64,000 nucleotides of DNA. Source: Virgibacillus_O sediminis. Lineage in GTDB: Bacteria; Bacillota; Bacilli; Bacillales; Amphibacillaceae. Each line of letters starts with the position of its first letter. Within the stretch, counting starts at the first letter, position 1. The notes under the pieces are model-generated. The model saw only the letters and a list, made by a program, of their open reading frames with translations. It was not told the DNA's origin and did no database searches. Positions 16,195 through 23,628 of the stretch are shown one piece after another. A program made the translations under genes and the position numbers. The DNA lies in assembly GCF_042643265.1 (NCBI RefSeq), contig NZ_JBHRRZ010000010.1, forward strand, positions 58,550-122,549. Direction: 5' to 3'.

Positions 16195-17400
16195 ATGTCT
16201 ACTGGAGATGGGGCATACATTAAGAAGCTGAACAGGAGCATCATCCTGCAAAGAATTATAGAATATGGAATGATTTCACGTGCAGACCTGTCCAAAATCA
16301 CGGGCCTGAATAAAGCTACCATATCTGTACAGGTAGCCGACTTGCTGGAAGATGAGCTGATTTATGAAACCAGACAGGAGCATCATGGAGTGGGAAGAAG
16401 ACCGATTATGCTCTCAATCAATAGCAAGGCAGCTTATGTGCTGGGAATTGATCTGGATTATAAAGTGATCCATTATAGCTTATCCAATCTGCTTGGATAT
16501 CCCGTACAATCCGAATCGATGGAAATAGATACAGAGAATTATGAGGAGATCGTCCAAATTCTCAAAAATAAGATCCAATTTTACGATCAGGAATTCAATA
16601 GCAGTAAATATGGGCTGGTAAGTGTCATCATCGGCGTTCATGGGACGGTGAACAAGGATGAGCATATCTATTTCGTACCCAAATACCAATGGCACCATAA
16701 AAACCTGAAAGAAGACTTGGAAAAAGAACTGGACATTCCCATCAGCATTGAAAATAATGCCAACCTTTCCGCATATGCGGAGAGAGTATATAAACATCAA
16801 GAAAGTGATAACTTGTTGACTATCATTCTCTCCTCGGGTATCGGGGCGGGCATGATGCTTGAGGGCGAACTTCAAAAGGGATACCACGGTTATGCCGGGG
16901 AGATGGGCCATATGATTTTGTCGCCGGGCGGAGAGATCTGCAGCTGTGGTAATAAGGGCTGTTGGGAGAGGTACAATTCGGAGCCCTCTTTTTTTGAAAG
17001 GCTGTCGGCGAAAATGGGAGGCACGAGGATTACCTATGAGGAGCTTGAAGAACTCCTGAATGCCGGAAATGAAACGGTAGTGAACCAGATGGAACAGTTT
17101 CTCTTCCACCTTTCCATCGGTTTAAATAATATCATCAATTTATATAATCCCGAAACAATTGTCCTGAACAGCAAAGTTCTCCAATGCACACCGAACGTCG
17201 TGAATAAAGTTGAATCCAATTTGAACTCCTCTGTCAGCCAGTACAAGGAAATTGTCCTCTCCGACCTTGGAGATGACGCATGCGTCATGGGTGCTTGTGC
17301 ACTGGCTATCAAGAAGTTCCTTAAAGTTCCGAAACTCTTACTTGAATACTCGGAAGAACATTACCTGAACGAAGTAAAAGAAGCCAAATCTGCCTTGTGA
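16195..17400 (+). CDS. ROK-family transcriptional repressor (NagC/XylR type)
   Basis: 401 residues. N-terminal winged helix-turn-helix (about residues 29-52, SRADLSKITGLNKATISVQV), then a ROK sugar-kinase-like domain with SSGIGAGMMLEG, GEMGHM (235-240) and the zinc motif CSCGNKGCWERY (Cys249, Cys251, Cys256). AAGGGGG ribosome site. Divergent from larC1 with a perfect palindromic operator between. The same operator occurs before larA and uxaC-gnd, so this is inferred to be the pathway repressor. The inducer is probably a sugar acid (glucuronate, fructuronate, mannonate or gluconate). larE follows 130 bases downstream in the same direction. Confidence 0.88.
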   Translation: MSTGDGAYIKKLNRSIILQRIIEYGMISRADLSKITGLNKATISVQVADLLEDELIYETRQEHHGVGRRPIMLSINSKAAYVLGIDLDYKVIHYSLSNLLGYPVQSESMEIDTENYEEIVQILKNKIQFYDQEFNSSKYGLVSVIIGVHGTVNKDEHIYFVPKYQWHHKNLKEDLEKELDIPISIENNANLSAYAERVYKHQESDNLLTIILSSGIGAGMMLEGELQKGYHGYAGEMGHMILSPGGEICSCGNKGCWERYNSEPSFFERLSAKMGGTRITYEELEELLNAGNETVVNQMEQFLFHLSIGLNNIINLYNPETIVLNSKVLQCTPNVVNKVESNLNSSVSQYKEIVLSDLGDDACVMGACALAIKKFLKVPKLLLEYSEEHYLNEVKEAKSAL

Positions 17401-17530
17401 CCAAGCAGTCCCGCAGTTGACAGCGGAATGTGAGAGCAGTAACCTATTCTTAGGGTTTAATGTAAAGATTTTGAATTTGAGTTGATATCCTTAACCTGTA
17501 AGGAAATATTAAAAAAGTGAGGCGAAGAGC

Positions 17531-18367
17531 ATGAGACAGACCACCATGGAGAAAAATCAGCATCTCGGCCAGATCCTTTCCGGAATGGACCGCGTACTTG
17601 TAGCTTTTTCGGGAGGCGTTGACAGTACTCTCGTATTAAAGCGGGCAGAAGAAGAGCTTGGAGCAGAAAATGTATTGGCGGCAGTAGTAGCATCTGAACT
17701 GTTCCGGGAGGAAGAATTTGACGGTGCTGTCAAACTAGCGGAAGAAATGGGCATCCCTGTGCTGAAAACGGAAATCAAGGAACTGGAAGATGAAAATATC
17801 ATCGAAAACACGCCAGACAGCTGGTATTACAGCAAAAAGCTCCTTTACAGCCACCTAAACAAGCTGGCAGAAGAAAAGGGCTATAATTATGTCCTTGATG
17901 GAATGATCATGGATGATATGGATGATTTCCGCCCGGGGCTCAAAGCAAGGACAGAAGCTGGAGCCCGCAGTGTTCTTCAGGAAGCACAACTTTATAAGCA
18001 GGAAGTACGTGAACTTACCAGAGAACTGAACATCCCAGTATGGAATAAGCCAGCCTCTTGCAGCCTGGCATCTCGCATTCCTTATGGAACCAAGCTAGAT
18101 AAGACTAAAATCAGCCAGGTTGACCAGGCGGAGAAATTTATCATCCGCTTAGGATTTGATATGGTACGTGTTCGGCACCACGGCGATGTGGCTCGTATCG
18201 AGGTCACTCCAGAAAATGCTGCAAACCTATTGGAGCATAAGGATGAGATTCAACTGAAACTTCAAGAGCTCGGTTTCCATTATGTTTCCGTGGATCTCGG
18301 TGGCTACCGCACTGGCAGCATGAATGAAGTTCTCCCAGCCGATACAACCTCAGCTAAAATCAGCTGA
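17531..18367 (+). CDS. larE: LarE: sacrificial sulfur transferase of NPN synthesis
   Basis: 278 residues, PP-loop ATP pyrophosphatase fold (AFSGGVDST, 25-33). LarE turns the two carboxylates made by LarB into thiocarboxylates. NTPDSWYYSKKLLYS, VLDGMI, RPGLKAR, EAGARSVLQEA and PASCSLASRIPYG closely follow L. plantarum LarE as remembered. Cys177, the only cysteine in the protein, aligns with its sacrificial Cys176, so this is the single-Cys type rather than the iron-sulfur type. It lies after the ROK gene and probably shares its transcript. GAGGCG precedes the ATG; a second ATG 15 bases on is possible. Confidence 0.93.
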   Translation: MRQTTMEKNQHLGQILSGMDRVLVAFSGGVDSTLVLKRAEEELGAENVLAAVVASELFREEEFDGAVKLAEEMGIPVLKTEIKELEDENIIENTPDSWYYSKKLLYSHLNKLAEEKGYNYVLDGMIMDDMDDFRPGLKARTEAGARSVLQEAQLYKQEVRELTRELNIPVWNKPASCSLASRIPYGTKLDKTKISQVDQAEKFIIRLGFDMVRVRHHGDVARIEVTPENAANLLEHKDEIQLKLQELGFHYVSVDLGGYRTGSMNEVLPADTTSAKIS

Positions 18368-18455
18368 GCTATGTGAGAGCAAAAAAGGCTCAGGGGACCT
18401 TCGTTGGAGAGGTACAGACTGTGTTCATCTGCCTGATTAAAGGCATTTACTAAAT

Positions 18456-18491
18456 AAGGATACTGACCGTACACCGGTCAGTATCCTTTTT
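18456..18491 (+). terminator. Terminator after larE
   Basis: Perfect 13-base stem AAGGATACTGACC/GGTCAGTATCCTT around a seven-base loop, followed by TTTTT. Confidence 0.9.
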
Positions 18492-18518
18492 AATTGCATC
18501 CATGCTATTCTGCTGAAT

Positions 18519-18562
18519 AAAAAAACAGCGTCCGCAGAGGACATTCCTTCCGCGGACGCTGT
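18519..18562 (-). terminator. Terminator after gnd
   Basis: Perfect 11-base stem ACAGCGTCCGC (18525-18535) with GCGGACGCTGT (18552-18562). The A run at 18519-18525 gives a U tract on the minus strand. It ends the uxaC-gnd operon. Confidence 0.88.
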
Positions 18563-18573
18563 GTTATCAGGGA

Positions 18574-19983
18574 TTAGAACCAATTTGTATGGAAGACCCC
18601 TTCTTTATCTTTGCGCTCATAGGTATGTGCACCAAAATAGTCGCGCTGCGCTTGAATCAGGTTGGCAGGCAGGTCTTCAGAACGATAACTGTCATAGTAT
18701 GCAATGGCACTTGCAAACGTCGGTACAGCAATACCGTTCTTGATTGCTATTGAAACAACTTCACGTAATGCTGACTGGTAACCTTCCACAATTTCCTTAA
18801 AATAAGGGTCGAGCATCAGGTTTGCCAGTTCAGGGTCACGGTCATATGCTTCTTTGATTTTTTGCAGGAATTGTGCACGGATAATGCAGCCCCCACGCCA
18901 AATCATTGCAATATCACCGTATTGTAGATCCCAACCATATTCCTGGGACGCTGCACGCATTTGAGCAAAACCTTGGGCATAGGAGCAAATTTTGCTCATA
19001 TACAATGCTTTTCGAATTGCTTCGATTAATTCTTCCCTATTGCCGTCAAAGTTTTGCGGCTTTGGACCATTCAGGACCTTGCTTGCTTTGACACGCTCAT
19101 CTTTAAGCGAGGAGATGAAGCGGGCAAAAACAGATTCTGTAATCAGCGGAAGCGGCACACCAAGGTCCAGGGCATTTTTGCTTGTCCATTTTCCTGTACC
19201 CTTCTGTCCAGCTTTATCCATGATAACATCCACCATCGGCTTGCCGGTTTCATCATCTTTTTTGGTGAATATATCTGCAGTAATCTCCATCAGGTAACTG
19301 TCAAGTTCCCCTTTATTCCACTCTGTAAATACATCATGCAGCTCATCTGTATCCATACCGAGTACATGTTTAAGGATATAATAAGCTTCGGAGATCAATT
19401 GCATATCCCCATATTCAATTCCGTTATGGACCATTTTTACAAAATGCCCGGCACCATTAGGGCCGATGTAAGTCACACATGGATCGCCTCCCACTTTAGC
19501 GGAAATGGCTTCAAGAATAGGGGCAACAAGGTCATATGCCTCTTTTTGTCCACCCGGCATGATAGAAGGTCCCTTCAGAGCTCCTTCTTCCCCGCCGGAA
19601 ACTCCTGTGCCGATAAAATGGATGCCTGTCTCATCCAGTTTCTTATTTCGACGGATGGTATCCTCATACAAGGTATTGCCGCCATCAATCAGGATATCTC
19701 CTTCTTCCAAGTATGGTTGCAGAGATTCAATGGTTGCGTCTGTCGCAGGCCCTGCTTTAACCATAAGAAGGATTTTACGCGGCTTTTCCAAGGAATTGAC
19801 GAATTCCTCGATGGTTTTTGAGCCGGTGAAGTTCTTGCCTTTCGCTTCATTATCCAGAAATGCTTCTGTTTTTTCGTATGAGCGGTTAAACACAGCAACT
19901 GAATAGCCTCTGCTTTCAATGTTCATCGCGAGGTTTTTCCCCATTACCGCTAAACCAATAACACCAATTTGTTGTTTTGACAT
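18574..19983 (-). CDS. gnd: 6-phosphogluconate dehydrogenase, decarboxylating
   Basis: 469 residues, the standard length. It oxidises 6-phosphogluconate to ribulose 5-phosphate and CO2 with reduction of NAD(P). Rossmann motif GLAVMGKNLA, NRSYEKT at the cofactor 2-phosphate site, GTGVSGGEEGALKGPSIMPGG and KMVHNGIEYGDMQ with catalytic Lys and Glu, and GTGKWT. The C-terminal YFGAHTYER is typical. It is 36 bases after uxaC in one operon behind the cluster operator. Pairing gnd with glucuronate isomerase is unusual for standard Ashwell pathways, where glucuronate carbon leaves through KDG, but fits a route through gluconate. Confidence 0.95.
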   Translation of the reverse strand: MSKQQIGVIGLAVMGKNLAMNIESRGYSVAVFNRSYEKTEAFLDNEAKGKNFTGSKTIEEFVNSLEKPRKILLMVKAGPATDATIESLQPYLEEGDILIDGGNTLYEDTIRRNKKLDETGIHFIGTGVSGGEEGALKGPSIMPGGQKEAYDLVAPILEAISAKVGGDPCVTYIGPNGAGHFVKMVHNGIEYGDMQLISEAYYILKHVLGMDTDELHDVFTEWNKGELDSYLMEITADIFTKKDDETGKPMVDVIMDKAGQKGTGKWTSKNALDLGVPLPLITESVFARFISSLKDERVKASKVLNGPKPQNFDGNREELIEAIRKALYMSKICSYAQGFAQMRAASQEYGWDLQYGDIAMIWRGGCIIRAQFLQKIKEAYDRDPELANLMLDPYFKEIVEGYQSALREVVSIAIKNGIAVPTFASAIAYYDSYRSEDLPANLIQAQRDYFGAHTYERKDKEGVFHTNWF

Positions 19984-20019
19984 ATTCCTTACCTACCTTA
20001 TTTACAGATTTAACTTAAA

Positions 20020-21426
20020 TTATATTGAGAAATACCGTTTGGCATTTTCATAGCAGATTCCCCGTACATATTTACGGAGCAATTCCATATCTCTTGGCAC
20101 CTTGCCTTCTTCGACCCATGTACCCAGTAAATTACACAGAATCCTGCGGAAATATTCGTGTCTGGAAAAGGACAGGAAACTGCGCGAATCGGTAAGCATA
20201 CCAATAAAGTTGCTGATTAACCCGATATTCGCCAGGGTCTTCATCTGATCTTCCATACCATCTATTGTATCATTAAACCACCATGCGGTCCCAAATTGAA
20301 CTTTGCCCGGGACTTCGGCATTCTGGAAGTTCCCTGCCATAGCTGCAAGAACATCATAATCTTTTGCGTTCAAGCTGTAAAGGATGGTCCTAGGAAGTTT
20401 TCCGTTCTTTTCCAATTCGTCCAGGATGCGGGACAGCTTTTCCGCCACCAGTGGATCACCGATAGAGTCAAAACCGCTGTCAGGCCCCAATTGATTGAAC
20501 ATCCTTGTATTGTTGTTTCTTAATGGACTGATGTGAAGTTGCATGGCCCAGCCTTTGTCTGCATACAGCTCACCAAGGGTCAGCAGGGTATAAGTACGAT
20601 ACTGGTCCATTTCTTTCTCACTCAGATTCTCGCCTTTTAGCCGTTTTGAAAAGATGGCAGATACTTCTTCTTTGGATGCTTGCTCATAATAAAGTACATT
20701 TATTCCGTGGTCAGAACTGCGGCACCCGTGCTGATCAAAGTAGTCCACTCTCTGGGCCAGTGCCTGAAGAAATGCATCATATGTTTCAATCTCGGCTCCA
20801 GTTACACGTCCTAATTTTTCTACCCATTCTGTGAAATCTTCCTTCTCGATACCAAGCCCTTTATCTGGACGGAAGGAAGGTGAAACCTTGTAAGAAAGAT
20901 CTTCTTTAGCCAGTGCAATATGGTTGGCCAAATCATCTGTAGGATCATCCGTTGTCCCGATGAATTCCACATTATCTTTCTTCAACAGGGAACGAACGGA
21001 GAACTCCGGCGTAGCAAGTTTGCGATTAGCCTCTTCCCAGATGGCCGGGGCTGACTCCTCATTAAATACTTCATCTATCCCAAAGTATCTCAGCAATTCG
21101 AGATGGGTCCAGTGGTACAGTGGATTCCCGAAGGTATTGGGCACTGTTTTTCCCCAGGCAAGAAACTTTTCGTAGTCGCTTTTATCCCCTGTAATATATG
21201 ATTCATCAATTCCATTTGCCCTGAGAGCACGCCATTTATAATGGTCGCCGCCCAGCCAGATTTGGGAAAGATTATCGTAATTCTTATCCTGAAGAATTTC
21301 TTCGTCATTCAAATGATTATGATAATCGATGATTGGCAGGTCTTTGGCAGTGCCGTGATAGAGTTCCCTAGCCGTATCATTATACAACAGGAAGTCTTCT
21401 GTTATAAACGTCTTCATCATGTTCAT
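20020..21426 (-). CDS. uxaC: Glucuronate isomerase (uronate isomerase)
   Basis: About 468 residues from the chosen ATG at 21426; AGAGG five to ten bases upstream favours it or the ATGs at 21420 and 21417 over the in-frame ATG at 21450. Amidohydrolase-fold enzyme converting D-glucuronate to D-fructuronate (and D-galacturonate to D-tagaturonate). Visible: DYHNHLNDEEI metal-binding start, WLGGDHYKWRALR, YHWTHLELLRYFG, FIGTTDDPTDDL, SFRPDKG, QLHISPLRNNN, and MLTDSRSFLSFSRHEYFRRI. First gene of the uxaC-gnd unit, controlled by the operator at 21509-21525. Fructuronate would be the substrate of the UxuB-like SDR at 12102. Confidence 0.95.
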   Translation of the reverse strand: MNMMKTFITEDFLLYNDTARELYHGTAKDLPIIDYHNHLNDEEILQDKNYDNLSQIWLGGDHYKWRALRANGIDESYITGDKSDYEKFLAWGKTVPNTFGNPLYHWTHLELLRYFGIDEVFNEESAPAIWEEANRKLATPEFSVRSLLKKDNVEFIGTTDDPTDDLANHIALAKEDLSYKVSPSFRPDKGLGIEKEDFTEWVEKLGRVTGAEIETYDAFLQALAQRVDYFDQHGCRSSDHGINVLYYEQASKEEVSAIFSKRLKGENLSEKEMDQYRTYTLLTLGELYADKGWAMQLHISPLRNNNTRMFNQLGPDSGFDSIGDPLVAEKLSRILDELEKNGKLPRTILYSLNAKDYDVLAAMAGNFQNAEVPGKVQFGTAWWFNDTIDGMEDQMKTLANIGLISNFIGMLTDSRSFLSFSRHEYFRRILCNLLGTWVEEGKVPRDMELLRKYVRGICYENAKRYFSI

Positions 21427-21508
21427 CCTTTCCTCTATTAACAACAGCATTTGCTGTTTCTAATATTAACATACTTACACGCTGTACGAATAATCTTGTG
21501 AATATTAT

Positions 21509-21525
21509 TTTGTTTACCAAACAAA
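21509..21525. promoter_or_regulatory. Cluster operator upstream of uxaC-gnd
   Basis: Perfect palindrome TTTGTTT-ACC-AAACAAA, identical to the sites before larA and larC1. It lies 83 bases before the uxaC start, so uxaC and gnd appear to share regulation with the NPN-enzyme genes. It also lies upstream of the small plus-strand genes that follow. Confidence 0.78.
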
Positions 21526-21593
21526 CTAATTAAATATTCATTTTCTACACTACCTATAATATATGTAACCGGTTTAGTTTTCAAGGGGGAATT

Positions 21594-21848
21594 GTGAGAT
21601 ACTACTACCATGCTCTACATCAGTATTTTGCTGTGTGTTTCTTGCAGTTTCTGATAAAATGGAAAAGGCGCATTCTTCAAAGAATAAAGAACTCCCTCTT
21701 CGTCAGGATATGGAGCAAGCTTGCTTCAGATGCCTTCCATAGGAACTCAAAATGGGAGGCGGAACTGTACTTGTCTATTCCTGCCGAGAAAGGGATACAG
21801 CCGAACTTATATACTTTCTTACTCCATCAGAAAGGACTACATTCATGA
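21594..21848 (+). CDS. Small basic hypothetical protein coupled to the peptidase gene
   Basis: 84 residues from a GTG start. AAGGGGG lies four bases upstream and a TATAAT element at 21555-21560. The stop TGA overlaps the ATG of the following peptidase gene (ATGA), which suggests translational coupling. The sequence is rich in aromatic and basic residues and matches no family I recognise. It could instead be an untranslated leader, since codon use is not distinctive. Confidence 0.35.
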   Translation: MRYYYHALHQYFAVCFLQFLIKWKRRILQRIKNSLFVRIWSKLASDAFHRNSKWEAELYLSIPAEKGIQPNLYTFLLHQKGLHS

Positions 21849-22423
21849 AAGGCATTGGAAGTGTATTGTTGCCCTGGACGATTATTATTATCTTTTTAAT
21901 CGTATTATTCACTGCTTTTAACCAGCAACAGTCGAATGATAAATATATTAAGTTGGATGAGGACCCCTCCTTCCCAGACAATCTCCATCCGGTAGTGGAG
22001 GAAAAAACGAATATATTGATCGACCAAGCGAAGGAAAAAGGGATACATGTGGTCATCACAGATACCGTCCGTTCCAAGGAAAAACAAGATCAGTTATATG
22101 CACAGGGCCGGACAAGCGACGGAAATATTGTCACAAATGCCCGCGGCGGTGAATCCTACCATAACTACGGGCTTGCTGTCGATTATGCACTCAGTGACGA
22201 TAATGGCAACCTGATATGGGATATTTACTACGACGGCAACGGAAATGGTAAATCCGACTGGTTGGAAGTTGCAGAAATTGCCAAAGACCTAGGATTTACT
22301 TGGGGTGGGGATTGGGACAACTTTCCAGATTACCCCCATCTTCAAATGGAATTTGGGCTGAGCATTAGGGAACTGCAGAACGGCAAGCGCCCTGCCCCGG
22401 ATATAGATGAAAAAAGTAATTAA
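21845..22423 (+). CDS. cwlK: M15-family cell-wall peptidase, CwlK-like
   Basis: 192 residues from the ATG at 21845, preceded by AAAGGA; the open frame extends further upstream without a good ribosome site. One N-terminal membrane anchor (LLPWTIIIIFLIVLFTAF), then an extracellular zinc peptidase domain. ARGGESYHNYGLAVDYAL supplies zinc ligands His106 and Asp113, and DYPHLQM supplies His165; GGDW precedes it. Matches the L-alanoyl-D-glutamate endopeptidase CwlK of Bacillus, which cuts peptide stems of peptidoglycan. Unrelated in function to the adjacent sugar-acid genes. Confidence 0.87.
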   Translation: MKGIGSVLLPWTIIIIFLIVLFTAFNQQQSNDKYIKLDEDPSFPDNLHPVVEEKTNILIDQAKEKGIHVVITDTVRSKEKQDQLYAQGRTSDGNIVTNARGGESYHNYGLAVDYALSDDNGNLIWDIYYDGNGNGKSDWLEVAEIAKDLGFTWGGDWDNFPDYPHLQMEFGLSIRELQNGKRPAPDIDEKSN

Positions 22424-22481
22424 CCATCAGAACAACTAGCTCCCTGACAAGCATTTAGTTTATATAAAAGGAGGATTTTTT

Positions 22482-23453
22482 ATGGAACTGAAAGGCATCC
22501 ACCATGTATCAGCCATTACAGCAAATGCACAGAAAAACTACCATTTTTATACTGACGTATTAGGAATGCGGCTCGTGAAAAAGACAGTAAACCAAGACGA
22601 TACATCTATGTATCATCTTTTTTATGCCGACAGTATTGGGAGGCCCGGCACGGACCTTACCTTTTTTGAAATTCCCCGGGCAGGCACTACCTATCCGGGA
22701 ACCAGCAGCATATCTGGAACCTCATTAAGAGTTCCAGACGACAAAGCCCTCGACTATTGGCTTAAAAGATTGACAGAAAAAAAAGTCGACCACCAAGGAA
22801 TAAAGCAGCAAGGAAGGCATAAGACTATTCCTTTTCAGGACCCGGAAGGACAGCGGCTTACCCTCAATTCCGACCAACACAATGAAGGAGTAGAGGGTGG
22901 ACAAGTCTGGGAGCATAGCAGTGTTCCGTCCGATAAAGGCATTATCGGTCTCGGCCCCGTAAGGCTGACGGTCAAGGACCCACGGCCTACTGAGGAAATA
23001 CTGACAAACGTACTGACATTTACTAAGACTGGCAGCTATCCTAACCCTGTACCGGGACAAAAAGACATTGATATCTTCAGCACCGGCCAAGGAGGGCATG
23101 GTGCGGAAGTCCACCTCGAAACCCGTGATGACTTGGAGAAGGAGCGTCCTGGCCGAGGAAGTGTCCACCATGTTTCCTTCCGTGTGGAGGATGTAAAAGA
23201 GCTCGAGGAATGGGTAGAACGCCTCAAATCAAACAGGCTGCCCAACTCCGGCATTGTAGAACGCTACTATTTCAAAGCTCTCTATTTCAGGGAGCCTAAT
23301 GGCATTCTCTTTGAACTTTCTACAGACGGACCCGGCTTCGCAGCGGATGAGGATGTAGAGAGGCTGGGAGAAACCCTGTCCCTCCCCCCATATATTGAAA
23401 GTCAGCGGCAGGAAATAGAAGCAAAACTGAAACCATTGGAAACGAGCAATTAA
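22482..23453 (+). CDS. VOC-family ring-cleaving dioxygenase, MhqO/MhqA-like
   Basis: 323 residues with two glyoxalase-type (VOC) modules: GIHHVSAITANAQKNYHFYTDVLGMRLVKKTVNQDD at the N-terminus and SVHHVSFRVEDVKELEEW in the second half. Metal ligands are probably His7 or His8, the second-module His in VHHVSF, and Glu in GILFELSTDGPG. Bacillus relatives (MhqA, MhqE, MhqO) are induced by quinones and catechols. AAGGAGG precedes the ATG. Monocistronic with a strong terminator. It is not a glyoxalase I. Confidence 0.85.
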   Translation: MELKGIHHVSAITANAQKNYHFYTDVLGMRLVKKTVNQDDTSMYHLFYADSIGRPGTDLTFFEIPRAGTTYPGTSSISGTSLRVPDDKALDYWLKRLTEKKVDHQGIKQQGRHKTIPFQDPEGQRLTLNSDQHNEGVEGGQVWEHSSVPSDKGIIGLGPVRLTVKDPRPTEEILTNVLTFTKTGSYPNPVPGQKDIDIFSTGQGGHGAEVHLETRDDLEKERPGRGSVHHVSFRVEDVKELEEWVERLKSNRLPNSGIVERYYFKALYFREPNGILFELSTDGPGFAADEDVERLGETLSLPPYIESQRQEIEAKLKPLETSN

Positions 23454-23488
23454 TAAATGAACCAACGAACATTACAAAAACATTAACA

Positions 23489-23541
23489 TAAAAAAACGGC
23501 TCCACCTTTCGCCCATGAAGGGAGAAGGGGGGCCGTTTTTT
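23489..23541. terminator. Bidirectional terminator between dioxygenase and hydrolase
   Basis: AAAAAAACGGC at the left pairs with GCCGTTTTTT at the right, with inner CCACCTTTCGCCC/GGGAGAAGG pairing. A and T runs on both sides let it act on both strands. Confidence 0.85.
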
Positions 23542-23628
23542 AGTTGGGTAACATAAAACTCTAGAATTAAATCCACCATAAGCCGGGGCAGGATCGCCCT
23601 CTCTGACAACTTTGCCTATTAGCTGTCC

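Noticed and set aside
17531..18367. LarE as an unusual variant because it lacks an N-A-D-D motif
   Set aside because: L. plantarum LarE, as remembered, also has VLDGMI at that place, so this is the normal single-Cys form.
22482..23453. VOC protein as glyoxalase I linked to mgsA
   Set aside because: It has the two-module MhqO/dioxygenase layout, not the single-module glyoxalase I form.
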